Positions 1 through 10,017 of a DNA stretch of 64,000 nt are shown here, piece after piece. The stretch covers positions 401,875 to 465,874 of the forward strand of contig WHVA01000026.1 in the NCBI GenBank assembly GCA_015179125.1, given 5' to 3'. Every line of letters starts with the position of its first letter. Within the stretch, counting starts at the first letter, position 1. The notes under the pieces are model-generated. The model ran no database searches. It was not told the DNA's origin and was given only the letters and a program-made list of their open reading frames with translations. The position numbers were made by a program, and so were the translations under genes. This DNA is from Gautieria morchelliformis (Eukaryota > Basidiomycota > Agaricomycetes > Gomphales > Gomphaceae).

Positions 1-1473
1 AAGTAGTGGGCGTGGTAGTTCGGACAGTGAGCCACAGGAGGGTGAGCGAACTCGGGGCACAAGAGGGGCCCACGCTGGAGAGAGCATGGGGGAGATGGTG
101 GACCGCGTGAGACGGTTCATGAGTGTATGTACGCCACGGCACGCTGGGTGAGACGCTTACTGATGCCATGTACAGAAGGGCGCCCCATGCAACCGGCAGG
201 AGAGTATGGCCTATTTGTGGTCTTATTGGGCTGCAGCGAAGGTTATTGGTAATCAGACACGTATCACAAGGGCGAAGACAGGGTCGGGAATCCAAGACAC
301 TTACCAAGATTTTTTCATCAAGAAACTGGAGACTTCTTATAAGAATCAAGTGGGCAGGCACGCCAAGCAGATCGCACTGGATGATGCAGTGCGATCCCTG
401 CCAGAGGCGGTTAACAGCCCGGTGTGGCGGATTGAGGGTGCGCGGGGCTTAGGAATCCTCAATGCATACTCTCACATGTGACGTCTCTAGGTTTGGATCC
501 TCACAGGGATACGCCAGTCGAAATCTTGCATGTTATCTTGCTAGGATTCGTCAAATACTTTTGGAGGGATGCAGTGGAATGGGTCCGGAAGGGGAAGAGG
601 CAGGCTCTCTTGGAATCCCGCCTCTCGAGTTGCGATGTCCGTGGGCTAGGTTTGTCTCCATTGGCTGGGCACACCCTGGTCCAGTGGGCCAGTTCCTTAA
701 CTGGTCAGGATTTCAGGGGTCTGGTGCAAGTGGCCCCTTTCATTCTATATGATCTCATACCCGCCGAGGCCATGGAGGCCTGGCTGGCATTGGGACGCAT
801 GATGCCCCTCGTGTGGCAACCAGTCATCCCAGGTGTGGATGAACACCTGGTACGTGCATGGTGGCCCTTATTGATGCGCACTGAGATCATGTTCAGGAAC
901 AACTGGAACGGGCCATTCATTATTTCCTGGATTGCACGGAGAAGTGGACGCCCTGTTGGTTTAACAAGCCTAAGTTTCATATTTTGTTGCACTTGACTGA
1001 CCACATATGGCAATTTGCCCCCCCCATTCTGTTTGCCACAGAACAATTTGAATCATTCAATGCCGTCATACGGGCCAAGAGCATCCACTCGAACAGGCAC
1101 GCGCCCTCGAGGGACATCGCGAACGCGTTTGCGCAAGGGAATCGCGTTCACCACCTCATGAGCAGGGGATACGTGCGGTGCACCCCCCTGGGTCTGGAGC
1201 GCACGGGACAGGGGGTGGGGGACAAATCCATTCCAGCCATGCCGCGGGGACCGGCTGAGGATGGGTCGTGGAGACAAATCAGGGAGGCCCCGTTCACCAT
1301 AGTTCCGCCGGGAAGCTTGGTAAGGACGTACCTGGGGGCCGATGAGACCCCTCCAAAGGCTATCGGTGAGCTTCTCTGGCTCTGCCCATGACACAGGCGG
1401 CATTGCCACTGACAGCCGCGAGGGCACGGCAATAGTGTTGGGAATGCAGAAGCTCAGTTACATGGACACGCAC
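1..1473 (+). pseudogene. 5' part of an uncharacterised Agaricomycete repeat-family gene, split by a LINE
   Basis: Coding pieces at 206-437, 491-849, 897-1365 and about 1416-1473 join across short introns. Introns 438-490 and 850-896 begin GT, end AG and restore one frame (VWRIEG / LDPHRDTPVEILHV; GVDEHL / EQLERAIHYFLDC). A third frame change near 1366-1415 looks like another intron, but I could not make its phase fit exactly. Conserved-looking stretches are ILHVILLGFVKYFWRD and FNAVIRAKSIHSNRHAPSRD, which I recall from a repeated family of large Agaricomycete proteins of unknown function, probably transposon-associated. The gene enters from the left edge, so its start is not seen. The frame runs into MDTH at 1462-1473 and is cut there; it resumes at 7553 beyond the LINE. 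No catalytic domain could be named. Confidence 0.62.
1462..1473 (+). repeat. 5' copy of LINE target-site duplication
   Basis: The 12-mer atggacacgcac matches atggatacgcac (7553-7564) directly after the LINE poly(A) tail at 11 of 12 positions. It encodes Met-Asp-Thr-His in the frame of the interrupted gene on both sides. Confidence 0.75.
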
Positions 1474-1621
1474 GGAGAGGGTTTTTCTCACGCTTACCAC
1501 CACCACCAAAATACCCAAAATTGCACTTCACACACACACGCTCGCTAAACCGCACACCAGTGCATCGCTGAATACAGCTAGCGGCGAAAATGAGCTTCCC
1601 TGAAAAGAAGCTGTCAAAACG

Positions 1622-3391
1622 ATGCCACAAAGTGTCGAACCCCAGGCGCCTGCCACGTCACAAGCTCGCACAAGGGCAGGCGCCACACAACAAGCCAGCA
1701 ACAAAACTAGATCTGATTTGTTGTTGGAGCCAAACACGTCGGTCAGAACCAGAGAGCAAGCGAGGCAGTTCCTAGACAAACACGGGTATTACACGAAGGA
1801 TGACCTGTTGTCGACAGAACAGCTAAGTTACGCAGTATTGTCACTTGCACACAATGTTAGCGGCAAAACACTACAGGAAGGAGTTCGGGCGGTGGCCATT
1901 CTAATGATGGAGGATGCCACGAGAGCAGCGGGAGCAGCAGTCTCGCGACACATCGAAAAGCACATCGAGACGACCCCGGCCAAGTTGGAAGCAGCAGCTG
2001 ACAGGGCCAAAGAGGCGGCTGAGGTGGCAGAAGAAGCAACAGAAGGAGCCAGAAATGTCATAGAACATTTGAACAGCATGGGAGGACAGAGGGAACGGCA
2101 AGGGGAAGACAACACGAGAGGGGCAACATACGCGGCCGCATTGAAAGGTAACGTCCCCTTATCACACCTAAACAACCTGGCAAAAGCGAAAATGAAAGCG
2201 AGACAAATACTGATCGACGGAGACATGTCACGAGAACAGGACGAGTTAGGCAAGCTAACGGAGCAGGAGCTGGTAGCGAAAGCAAACGAAGCAATAAGTA
2301 ACCTCGAGCCGGACCCAGAAAGAATAGACATAAGCTTCGTGGGAGCCAAGAAGCTGGCGAATGGAGGAGTAGTGCTGGACATGGAAACAGAGGAGGCGGC
2401 AAAATGGGTGCAGACGAACAAGAGGACGTTCTTGACCAAGTTCAGCGGGACGGCCACAATAAAAGCAAGAACGCTGTCAGTGATAGTGGAGTACATGCTG
2501 CTGAACCACTCACCCGACGCCATGGCGGAGATGAGAAAGATTGAGAGGGACTCTAAACTCCCCGACGGATCCCTGCTCTCAACCCGGTGGATAAAGCCGG
2601 TCCACAGGAGAACGGCAGGACAGAGAGCAGCACACATTATCGCCAAGTTCACATCTACAGAAGCGGCAAATCAAAGCATAAGAGACGGGATAATATTAGC
2701 GGGAAAGCGAACCTGGGCCAGGAAAATGAACAAAGAACCGCGAAGATGCCTAAAATGTCAGCGCTATAACGCTCGACACATGGCAGCAGAGTGCAGCGGC
2801 AGAGACACGTGCGGGACATGCGGAGAAGAGCACAGAACAGCCGAATGCCAGGAGGACGACTCAAGCAAATACAAATGCACGAATTGCGACGCAAAAGGCC
2901 ACGCGTCATGGGATAGGACATGCCCGGTATTCAAATCGGAATGCGCAGCGGCAGAAAAGAGTGATCCAGAACATACGTACAAATTCTTTCCCAACGACGA
3001 CCCGTGGACATGGGAACAGCACCAAGAGGCGGAGGAAACAGACGACGTGGGGGATCTCATAAGGAAACTCAGGGAACAGGAGGACAGAAGATGGAAAACA
3101 GCGGAAATGGAAAGAAGGATGGCGAGACTGGCGGACAGCAGAAGCAGGGAGAGGCACCAAGCAGAACCAGATAACCCAAGGAATAGAGGAAGGATTGAAA
3201 GCAGAGGAAACATGCGAGGGAGAGGAAGAGAAGCGAATCCAAGAATTGGGCACATGGACCAAGGGTGGCAAGACAGAGAACAGGGCGAAGGGCGACAGAG
3301 CAGACTGGATGACTACGGAATAGGGGTCAGTCACGAGAGGACACAAACAGTACAGCAAAACGGAAGCGATAACAATATGCGCCAAGGATGA
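1622..3391 (+). CDS. LINE ORF1, gag-like nucleic-acid-binding protein
   Basis: An open frame of 589 codons. The N-terminal third is rich in Ala, Glu and Lys (REAAEVAEEATEGARN-like stretches) and is probably helical. Residues about 376-435 hold three Cys/His knuckles: CLKCQRYNARHMAAEC, CGTCGEEHRTAEC and CTNCDAKGHASWDRTC. The C-terminal 150 residues are charged and rich in Arg and Glu. In LINEs such ORF1 proteins coat the element RNA and chaperone it during target-primed reverse transcription. The TGA stop at 3389-3391 overlaps the ATG of ORF2 as ATGA. I see no break in this ORF, unlike ORF2. The first Met of the frame was taken as the start. Confidence 0.82.
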   Translation: MPQSVEPQAPATSQARTRAGATQQASNKTRSDLLLEPNTSVRTREQARQFLDKHGYYTKDDLLSTEQLSYAVLSLAHNVSGKTLQEGVRAVAILMMEDATRAAGAAVSRHIEKHIETTPAKLEAAADRAKEAAEVAEEATEGARNVIEHLNSMGGQRERQGEDNTRGATYAAALKGNVPLSHLNNLAKAKMKARQILIDGDMSREQDELGKLTEQELVAKANEAISNLEPDPERIDISFVGAKKLANGGVVLDMETEEAAKWVQTNKRTFLTKFSGTATIKARTLSVIVEYMLLNHSPDAMAEMRKIERDSKLPDGSLLSTRWIKPVHRRTAGQRAAHIIAKFTSTEAANQSIRDGIILAGKRTWARKMNKEPRRCLKCQRYNARHMAAECSGRDTCGTCGEEHRTAECQEDDSSKYKCTNCDAKGHASWDRTCPVFKSECAAAEKSDPEHTYKFFPNDDPWTWEQHQEAEETDDVGDLIRKLREQEDRRWKTAEMERRMARLADSRSRERHQAEPDNPRNRGRIESRGNMRGRGREANPRIGHMDQGWQDREQGEGRQSRLDDYGIGVSHERTQTVQQNGSDNNMRQG

Positions 3392-4362
3392 ACGAAGAAA
3401 ACCAACAAATGCGAAAATTGAGAATCAGACAACAGAACGTCAACAAATCGCTAACAGCAACGGTAGAAATGCTAGCTAAGTGCTCACCCGAAAAATATGA
3501 CGTCCTCGCAATCCAAGAACCATATATTGACTTCTTAGGCAACACCAGAGCAACGCCAAACTGGTACTTGGTGTACCCCAGAACACACTTCAACGATAAA
3601 GAGAAGCAAACGAGATCGATGCTGCTGATAAGCAAAAAGATGGCGACGAGCGCGTGGGGAGCAATTGATATGGGATCGCCAGATGTCACGGCAGCAAAGA
3701 TAAAAACCAACATGGGTGACGTCCTGATAGTTAATTCATACGAGGACTGCGCCCATTCTAACAGTATAAGAGCCATACAGAAATATATGCAACACAGAGC
3801 GGCGGAAGGGACCATGCAAGAAAGGGAGATAGAGGGCATGGTGTGGCTTGGGGATTTCAATAGGCGTCACCTGGTCTGGGACGAGCTGTGCAACGCACAC
3901 TTATTCACAAGGGCAAATTTAGATGAGGCGCAAATACTATTGGACGCAATAGCAGATCACGGACTACACATGGCGCTACCTAAGGATGTACCAACGCTAA
4001 GGTCGATGGCCACAGGGAATTACACGCGAACAGATAATGTCTTTGCATCGCCTTCAGTCATTGAAAACATGATTAGCTGCAGCACAGTGCCAGAAGATCT
4101 ACCACCAAAAAGCGACCACCTGCCCATAGACACCATGATTGACGTATCCATCAAGGCAAGCACCCAACCGCCGAAGCCCAATTACAGACAGGTGGACTGG
4201 AAGAAATACAGAAAGATGCTCGAAGCTGAGTTAAAAGACAGAATCAAAGAACCCATACCACTCACTGCTCAACAGTTCCATCAAAACTTGCGAGAGATGA
4301 CAACGGCCATCTTGGATACCACAGAAGAACTAGTGCCAAAAACAGGCCGTCGGTATACATAA
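3388..4362 (+). pseudogene. LINE ORF2 part 1: EEP endonuclease domain
   Basis: Apurinic-like endonuclease of the exonuclease-endonuclease-phosphatase fold, which nicks target DNA. Motifs seen are AIQEPYIDF (metal-binding Glu), WLGDFNRRH and SDHLPIDTM (catalytic Asp-His). The ATG overlaps the ORF1 stop (ATGA). The frame ends at TAA 4360-4362. A one-base shift near 4345-4358 would move translation to the frame used by the RT part. The second LINE in this window reads through the same place (LVPKTKPSPYMKRWWSL), which localises the break. Confidence 0.83.
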
Positions 4363-6830
4363 AGTGATGGTGGTCCTTACAGCTGTCGCGCACCAGAACA
4401 GAGACCAGGCGGCTCGCAAGGAAAGCATATGCACTAAGAGATGACCCGACACACACAGCACACGAAGAATACAGAGCCTCTCGGAATCCCTATGCGGAAG
4501 ACATAGAGAGGTCAAAAAGAGAGCATTGGAAAGACTTCCTCGACGGTATAGACCAAAATACGATATGGGCAGCCCACAGATACGCTTCGGTGGACGCGGG
4601 AGACGGGGGTCAGACGCGGGTACCGATGCTAGTGACAAAAAAGGAAAACGGTGCGAAGCAGATAGCAGAATCAAACGAACAAAAGTCAGACCTACTCTTC
4701 GACACCTTTTTCCCAGAGCCAGGAGAAGCGGTTGAACAAATACCGAAGGACTACGAGTATCCCCTGCCAGAGTTCGAGTATCAGCCAATCTCAGACGAAC
4801 AGATCAGAAGAGCCGTGGACAAACTCAACCGGTTCAAGGCACCGGGAGAAAATGGTATCCCTAATGAACTCATAAAACAGTGCATTGACACCCTTCTACC
4901 GTACATAGGACCTCTCTTCCACGCAACGTTCGACCTCAAAGTATACCCAGCAGAGTGGAGGGATTCAATAACAAAGGTCCTCCGTAAGCCAGGTAAGGCA
5001 GACTACACGGCTCCAGGTGCCTACCGGCCGACCGCACTACTGGACACGATGGGAAAAGTGCTGTCCGCGTGCATGGCGGAGGATCTGGTAAAGATGACGG
5101 AAAAATACCAATTGTTACCCAACAACCACTTTGGATGCAGACCCGGAAGAACGACAACCGACGCCATACACTACGTGGTGTCAGAGGCGAAGGATGCGTG
5201 GAGGAGAGGAAACGTACTCGGGGTGCTATATCTGGACATCAAGGGAGCATTTCCAAGCATAGTGCTAGACCGGCTGGCTCATAACATGCGAAGAAGGGGA
5301 GTACCACGTGAATACACCAATTGGATACGCAGAAAGGTCCAAAACAGGCTTACCACGGTAAGCTTTGATGACTACTTTTCCGCGACCAGACCCATTGGGC
5401 GAGGAATGGACCAAGGGTGTCTGCTATCGGCAATCGCTTACCAGTTTTACAACGGTGACCTGATAGACGTGGTGCGGCACAACAACGGAGAAGGGCGTGT
5501 AGGATTCGTGGACAACACCACTATAATAGCCGAAGGTCCGGACCTCGAGAAGGCGTTCAGTAAGCTATCGGACATAATGGTTAGACCAGATGGGGCGAAC
5601 GACTGGGCGGAAAAACACTACTGGCAGTTCGCGGTAGAAAAGTTTGGTTTGATGGGACTCACCAGACACAGAGAAAAAGGCCCTGCCAAGCCGGGCAAAA
5701 CCAGACCAGTAGCGAGACCGGAGATAAGAATAGGGCAGCATGTCATAAAACCCACAACAGCGCACAAGTTCCTGGGGGTAATGATGGACCAAGAACTGAG
5801 ATTCCGGGAGCACGTCAACTATGCGCTGAAGAAAGGAGAGGCGTACATAAACCAGTACAGAAGACTCGCGAAACCGTCCAAGGGAGTAACAGCTAAGTAC
5901 ATGGGGACGTACTACATGACGGTAGCAGTCCCGAGAATGTTGTACGCAGCTGACGTCTTCTTAGTTCCAGAAACGGCCACAAGCAAGGGAACAAAGGGGT
6001 TTATTAATAAACTCGCAAGAATTCAGAGGTGGGCGGCGATAGACATTACAGGAGCCCTCATGAACGACATTCTCGATGCACACGCGAACCTCCTCCCTTT
6101 CCCGCTGATGGTATCCAAAATAGTGCACAGAGCGGCGGTTCGACTTGCGTGCCTCCCCCAGAGCCACCCGATCGTGGGAAAAGTGAGGAAAGCAGCGAAA
6201 AGATACATAAAGCGACACAGATCCCCCCTACACGAGATAATGCACGCCTTCAGTTTACAGCCAGATGCGATGGAGAAAATAGATACAGTGGTGTTCGGTC
6301 CGAAGTGGACGCTGGCCTTCAGCGTGAGGATCCCCCTCAACAAGGAACAAGCGAAGAGTGAGATGAGCGAGCAAGAGGCCGGGACCACGGTGTATACCGA
6401 CGGGTCAAGCATAAACGGGGGAGTGGGGGCAGCGGCGGTGCTATTTAGGAACGGGAGAGAGAGGAAGACGGCGAGGCTACACCTGGGCCCAGAAAGCGAG
6501 CATACAGTGTTCGAAGCGGAGCTGGCAGCGGCGGTGATGGGAGCAAGGATGCTGAACAACGAGAGGGGTGGGAGCTACACAATAGCAATGGACAACCAGG
6601 CTGCCATCCAAGCTACTAGACAAGAACGAGCCATACCAGGTCAATACATGGTAAATGCTCTACACAGGCAGATACAGGGAGTGGTGGAGAAACAAGCAGG
6701 AGCTGAAGTAATTGTGAGATGGGTGCCAGGGCACGAAGGGGTAGAAGGAAATGAGAGAGCCGACAAAGAGGCGAAAAGAGCAGCGGAAGGATGGAACAGT
6801 GGCATGCAGTACATACCGACCGAGTGTTGA
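4363..6830 (+). pseudogene. LINE ORF2 part 2: reverse transcriptase and RNase H, broken
   Basis: This continues ORF2 in frame 3. An in-frame TGA at 4365-4367 stands where the sister LINE has Arg (KRWWS), so it is probably a former CGA. RT motifs include KAPGENGIPNELIKQC, YRPTALLDTMGK, YLDIKGAFPS and GRGMDQGCLLS. The usual Y/F-x-D-D catalytic pair reads FVDN at 5505-5516, so the second metal-binding Asp is Asn. RNase H lies near 6391-6780: YTDGSSINGGVG, then FEAELAAAVMG, AMDNQAAIQA and WVPGHEGVEGNERAD, which give the D-E-D-D set. The frame stops at TGA 6828-6830. The copy cannot make a working polymerase. Confidence 0.85.
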
Positions 6831-7355
6831 GGGAAGCTACCAGTGAGCAGAGCGGCAGAGATCCAGAGGCACAACGTGAAGCTGAACCGGGAAGCGAAGG
6901 AAAAATTTGCTAAGTCCCCCAGAGCGCTTCATGCACATGAGATTGACCCCACTATGCCGTCAGCAGCATTCTCGAAGATCACAAGAAATATGCCGCGCAA
7001 ACAAGCGAGCCTGCTGGTACAACTGAGAACGGGACATATCGCGCTGAACAAACACTTACACAAAATTGGGAAAACAGCGTCACCCCTCTGCCCAGCGTGC
7101 AGGAGCGCTCCAGAGACAGTACATCATTTCCTATTCCGCTGCCCAGCATACAGAGAGCAGAGAGGGAGACTAGAGAGAAAACTCAAGAGAGGAGCCAAAT
7201 CGGTCAAGACGTTATTGGGGGGGCATAAGGCGATGGAACATTTGTTCAGGTACATACATGACACCAAGCGATTCGAGGAGCAATATGGAGATGTAACGAC
7301 GTCGAAAGGAAAGGCAGGAGTGGACAAAAGAAAAGAGGACAGGCGCAGAGGATAG
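6831..7355 (+). pseudogene. LINE ORF2 part 3: C-terminal Cys/His domain
   Basis: It is in the same frame as the RT part, immediately after the stop at 6828-6830 (E-C-stop-G-K-L-P), so it is the cut-off C-terminus and not a separate gene. The motif CPACRSAPETVHHFLFRCPAY is the CCHC-type tail typical of this LINE group, thought to help bind RNA or DNA at integration. The end is strongly basic. The native stop is at 7353-7355. Confidence 0.78.
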
Positions 7356-7523
7356 GAGGAGCGAATCACATACCCCGCCCACATAGGCACGGACACACTC
7401 GAGGCTACGCCCAATGAGTTCAAGCAGGGAAAGAGGTCGAAAGGTGGGAAGCAACGGTCACAAGCAGGAATCTGTATACTTCGTCTTACATAGGGTGCGG
7501 CCCCAAAAGACGTAAAATTGGAT

Positions 7524-7553
7524 GAAAAAAAAGAAAAAAAAAAAAAAAAAAAA
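7524..7553 (+). repeat. A-rich 3' tail of the LINE
   Basis: A run of A with one interrupting G ends the element. It is followed at once by the second copy of the target-site duplication (7553-7564). Confidence 0.8.
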
Positions 7554-8330
7554 TGGATACGCACACCGGGAGGATCTTCCCCGATACTACCACAGACGCT
7601 GCCCACCCTCCTCTGCGGTACAAGCCCTGCAAACGCCTCATCCTCAACAACAGAGATGCCTGTGCACCCGATGCCTGGGTGATCTATCACCCACACCTCA
7701 GTTCACCTCATGTACCCGATGTAACTCATTATCACCCACACCTCAGTTCGCCTCATGTACCCCATGGCACCCAGGTTGGACGTATCCTGGAGATTCTGCG
7801 CGTCTCCGGGTCCGAGGACGACCGCCGCCGCATCCCAAGCGCGGTCCTCATCGAATCCTGGAGAGTCGGGGCACCAACTCCCCCTTACAACATGCCCGCA
7901 ATCCTCCCCGGGGTGGAAACCACACATAGGGTGGTGATAGTTGAGGTGCGTGCCATGGCGGCCTCATGCTTCTGTGACGTCCGACGCGAGCCCAGGCCCT
8001 GCTCTGCACGGTTAACGTGCAGCACAATTGTGCAGGACACAATTGGGAGCCCTCTGGCATGAGACAGGTGACGCAGGAATGGGAATGAACAGGACACACG
8101 GTACCAGCACTCGTGCATAGGGGGGACTTGCGGGACTTCGTGCTCAATGTGTGCCAAATGCGAGATGCCTGCCGGCTTGCACCATTTCGGGCCTCATGGG
8201 CCGCCCTCAACCGTGAGGAGATTATCCACGCAGGTGCAGCCATGGAGGTGGCAGCCCGCATAGCACCGAGGAAACCTGTCCATCGTGCGGCGAATGGGCC
8301 TCCTCGGGGGAGGCTGGGGGGGGGCTAAGT
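7553..8330 (+). pseudogene. 3' part of the gene split by the LINE
   Basis: The frame resumes with MDTHTGRIFPDTTTD..RYKPCKRLILNNRDACAPDAW, repeating the MDTH of the target duplication. A short stretch rich in HPHLSSPHVP is duplicated (7681-7715 and 7733-7766), probably a small tandem duplication in this copy. Coding continues through APTPPYNMPAILPG. After a likely intron near 7915-7975 it continues as CTVNVQHNCAGHN and then QMRDA..APFR, ending at a stop near 8326. Together with 1-1473 it forms one gene of unknown function with no named domain. Confidence 0.6.
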
Positions 8331-8383
8331 CTCTCCTTCGCTGATCACTATTTATATTGAGAGTAGACAACTGTACACCATTC

Positions 8384-8971
8384 TTATTCATTCACTGCGA
8401 GTAATTCCATCGCGGTCCCCAACTCATTTGAGACCCCTGACAACTCCATAACCCAGCGCCTGTCGCGCATGCTATGCTCGCGCGCCAAGTGTACAGCCAC
8501 CCGGTGCTGTCTCTGCAAGAGTTCCCACATCTCGTCAGGTGCGCCGCCATCCTGAACAGGGCCAAGTGAGGCCCTCTTCCTGAGCCATTCCAGGTACTTG
8601 TCAACTTCGTCAGTGGAAGCCGTCACACTGGCCATGGGATGATCAATGGCGCGGGCAGTTTCCTGCCTACCGAGGCCTCGGGCTCTGGGTAGATCTCCCA
8701 TCTCCATCGGCATGTCCGTGACAATCTGGACACGGGGGAGTGATTGTGGAGAGGGACAACCTTCGACGGGACCCGCTGAAGGCTCCCGCTGGGACCAACC
8801 CGTGGGCATAGCTGCCACGGGACAATGAGCACGGGACAATGAGGTGAGTCTGCTATCATTGTTCAGATGTAGCCCCACACTCACTTTCATTGTCCATCGA
8901 TGATTCCTCACTCCCATCCAGCTCCACCTCACCCACCCCCGTCCCACTTCCTGCAGCCGCACCCACAACAA
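8384..8971 (-). CDS. hypothetical Agaricomycete protein, C-terminal part
   Basis: A 195-codon frame on the minus strand ends 50 bp from the tail of the preceding gene, so the two are tail to tail. The last 90 residues (EVDKYLEWLRKRA..LQRQHRVAVHLAREHSMRDRRWVMELSG) are charged and probably helical, and look like real protein. The N-terminal half is less convincing and may include intron or upstream sequence. I recognise no domain. It may belong to the same repeat family that carries the split gene. Confidence 0.4.
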   Translation of the reverse strand: MLWVRLQEVGRGWVRWSWMGVRNHRWTMKVSVGLHLNNDSRLTSLSRAHCPVAAMPTGWSQREPSAGPVEGCPSPQSLPRVQIVTDMPMEMGDLPRARGLGRQETARAIDHPMASVTASTDEVDKYLEWLRKRASLGPVQDGGAPDEMWELLQRQHRVAVHLAREHSMRDRRWVMELSGVSNELGTAMELLAVNE

Positions 8972-10017
8972 GACCCTCTAACCCAAGGTCAGTTGGCTAC
9001 ATGACGCCATGTGTCACCACCCCGACGCACCCAGAGCTGGCTCTGGCTTGACCCTCATCCTGACGGCCCTTGCACCCACACGCCCTCGCTTCTTTGGACT
9101 TGGTACCCGACCCGTGCCGCCCACAGATTGCTCGAACCACTGAGTCTCTGATGTTTCTTCATTCAGAGGGCCGCCAGTCTCATGCCATGCAGACCTGACA
9201 AGGACACACACATGGCATCAGGTAAGTCCCTGAGGATTCTTGCGCATGGGTTAATGAACACTCACGCCTCGTGAAAATGCTGACGGTCCTTTCTTTTCAG
9301 GTGATCTGCACCCCCGCTGGCGTGTATCTTGGGTTTCGAGTGCATGCTCAGCGAACGCGATAGAGCTGTTCGTGATGACTCAATACCACGAGCGGGCACT
9401 TGTGCCCGCTGGCCGACTCCCCGAGGCCCATTACCGCACCACGTAAGCCCACCCCTTCTTGACCCTTACTCCCACCTCCTCACTCCCACACCCATGGCGT
9501 CTTGAGGCTACACGCTCCCGAGCGTATTGTCTCGCACGGCCCCCAGCCCCAACCCTGACCTGACACATAATTCTTTCACCCACACCCTGTTTTCCAGTCC
9601 GAGCCCAGCCCAATCCCTCCACCAACCCCACCGACCCTCTGTGCCCGCCCTCAGCATCAGCCCTCGAGACTTCGCTACCCCCACCCCCCCACTGGATGAC
9701 CTATCCCGCTTTGACAGCACGGGATCTCAGCACATGCCCCCTCAGCTCCAGCATGAACCCTCTGGCCTGACCATCTCACCCCCTAGCCCCACTCCTCCTC
9801 TCAGTATGGCGGCCACAACCTCGCCAACCACGATACTGAGTTGCTCGACTCTGACCCATCCCAAGCCGCCCACGCTCATGTCTCGACCTCCACGATTGAT
9901 GCTTTAAAGCACCCACTTTGTGCACACTGCTACACAATGCAATGACTTCCATGTGTTCTTTCGCATGTGTGCATTTCTCTCCCATTTTTGAAAGAACTCA
10001 CCATCCCACTCACTGCA

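Larger units (their letters stand above)
1474..7552 (+). mobile_element. LINE (non-LTR retrotransposon), Tad1/I-like, near full length
   Basis: The element has two long ORFs: ORF1 with three zinc knuckles, and ORF2 with endonuclease, reverse transcriptase, RNase H and a C-terminal Cys/His motif. It ends in an A-rich tail at 7524-7553. A 12-bp target duplication flanks it (1462-1473 and 7553-7564). About 150 bp of 5' leader precede ORF1, so the copy looks full length. ORF2 carries one frameshift and at least two in-frame stops, so the copy is dead. Assignment to the Tad1/I group of fungal LINEs rests on domain order (EN-RT-RNase H) and is not a phylogenetic result. Confidence 0.85.

Noticed and set aside
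1828-2652. 274-codon minus-strand ORF opposite LINE ORF1
   Set aside because: It is a shadow of ORF1, whose zinc knuckles and position in the LINE make the plus strand the real frame.
9527-9907. 126-codon Pro/Ser-rich ORF on plus and its antisense partners
   Set aside because: Low-complexity C-rich DNA with no exon-like boundaries. It might be an exon of the 10.0-11.7 kb gene, but nothing in it shows that.
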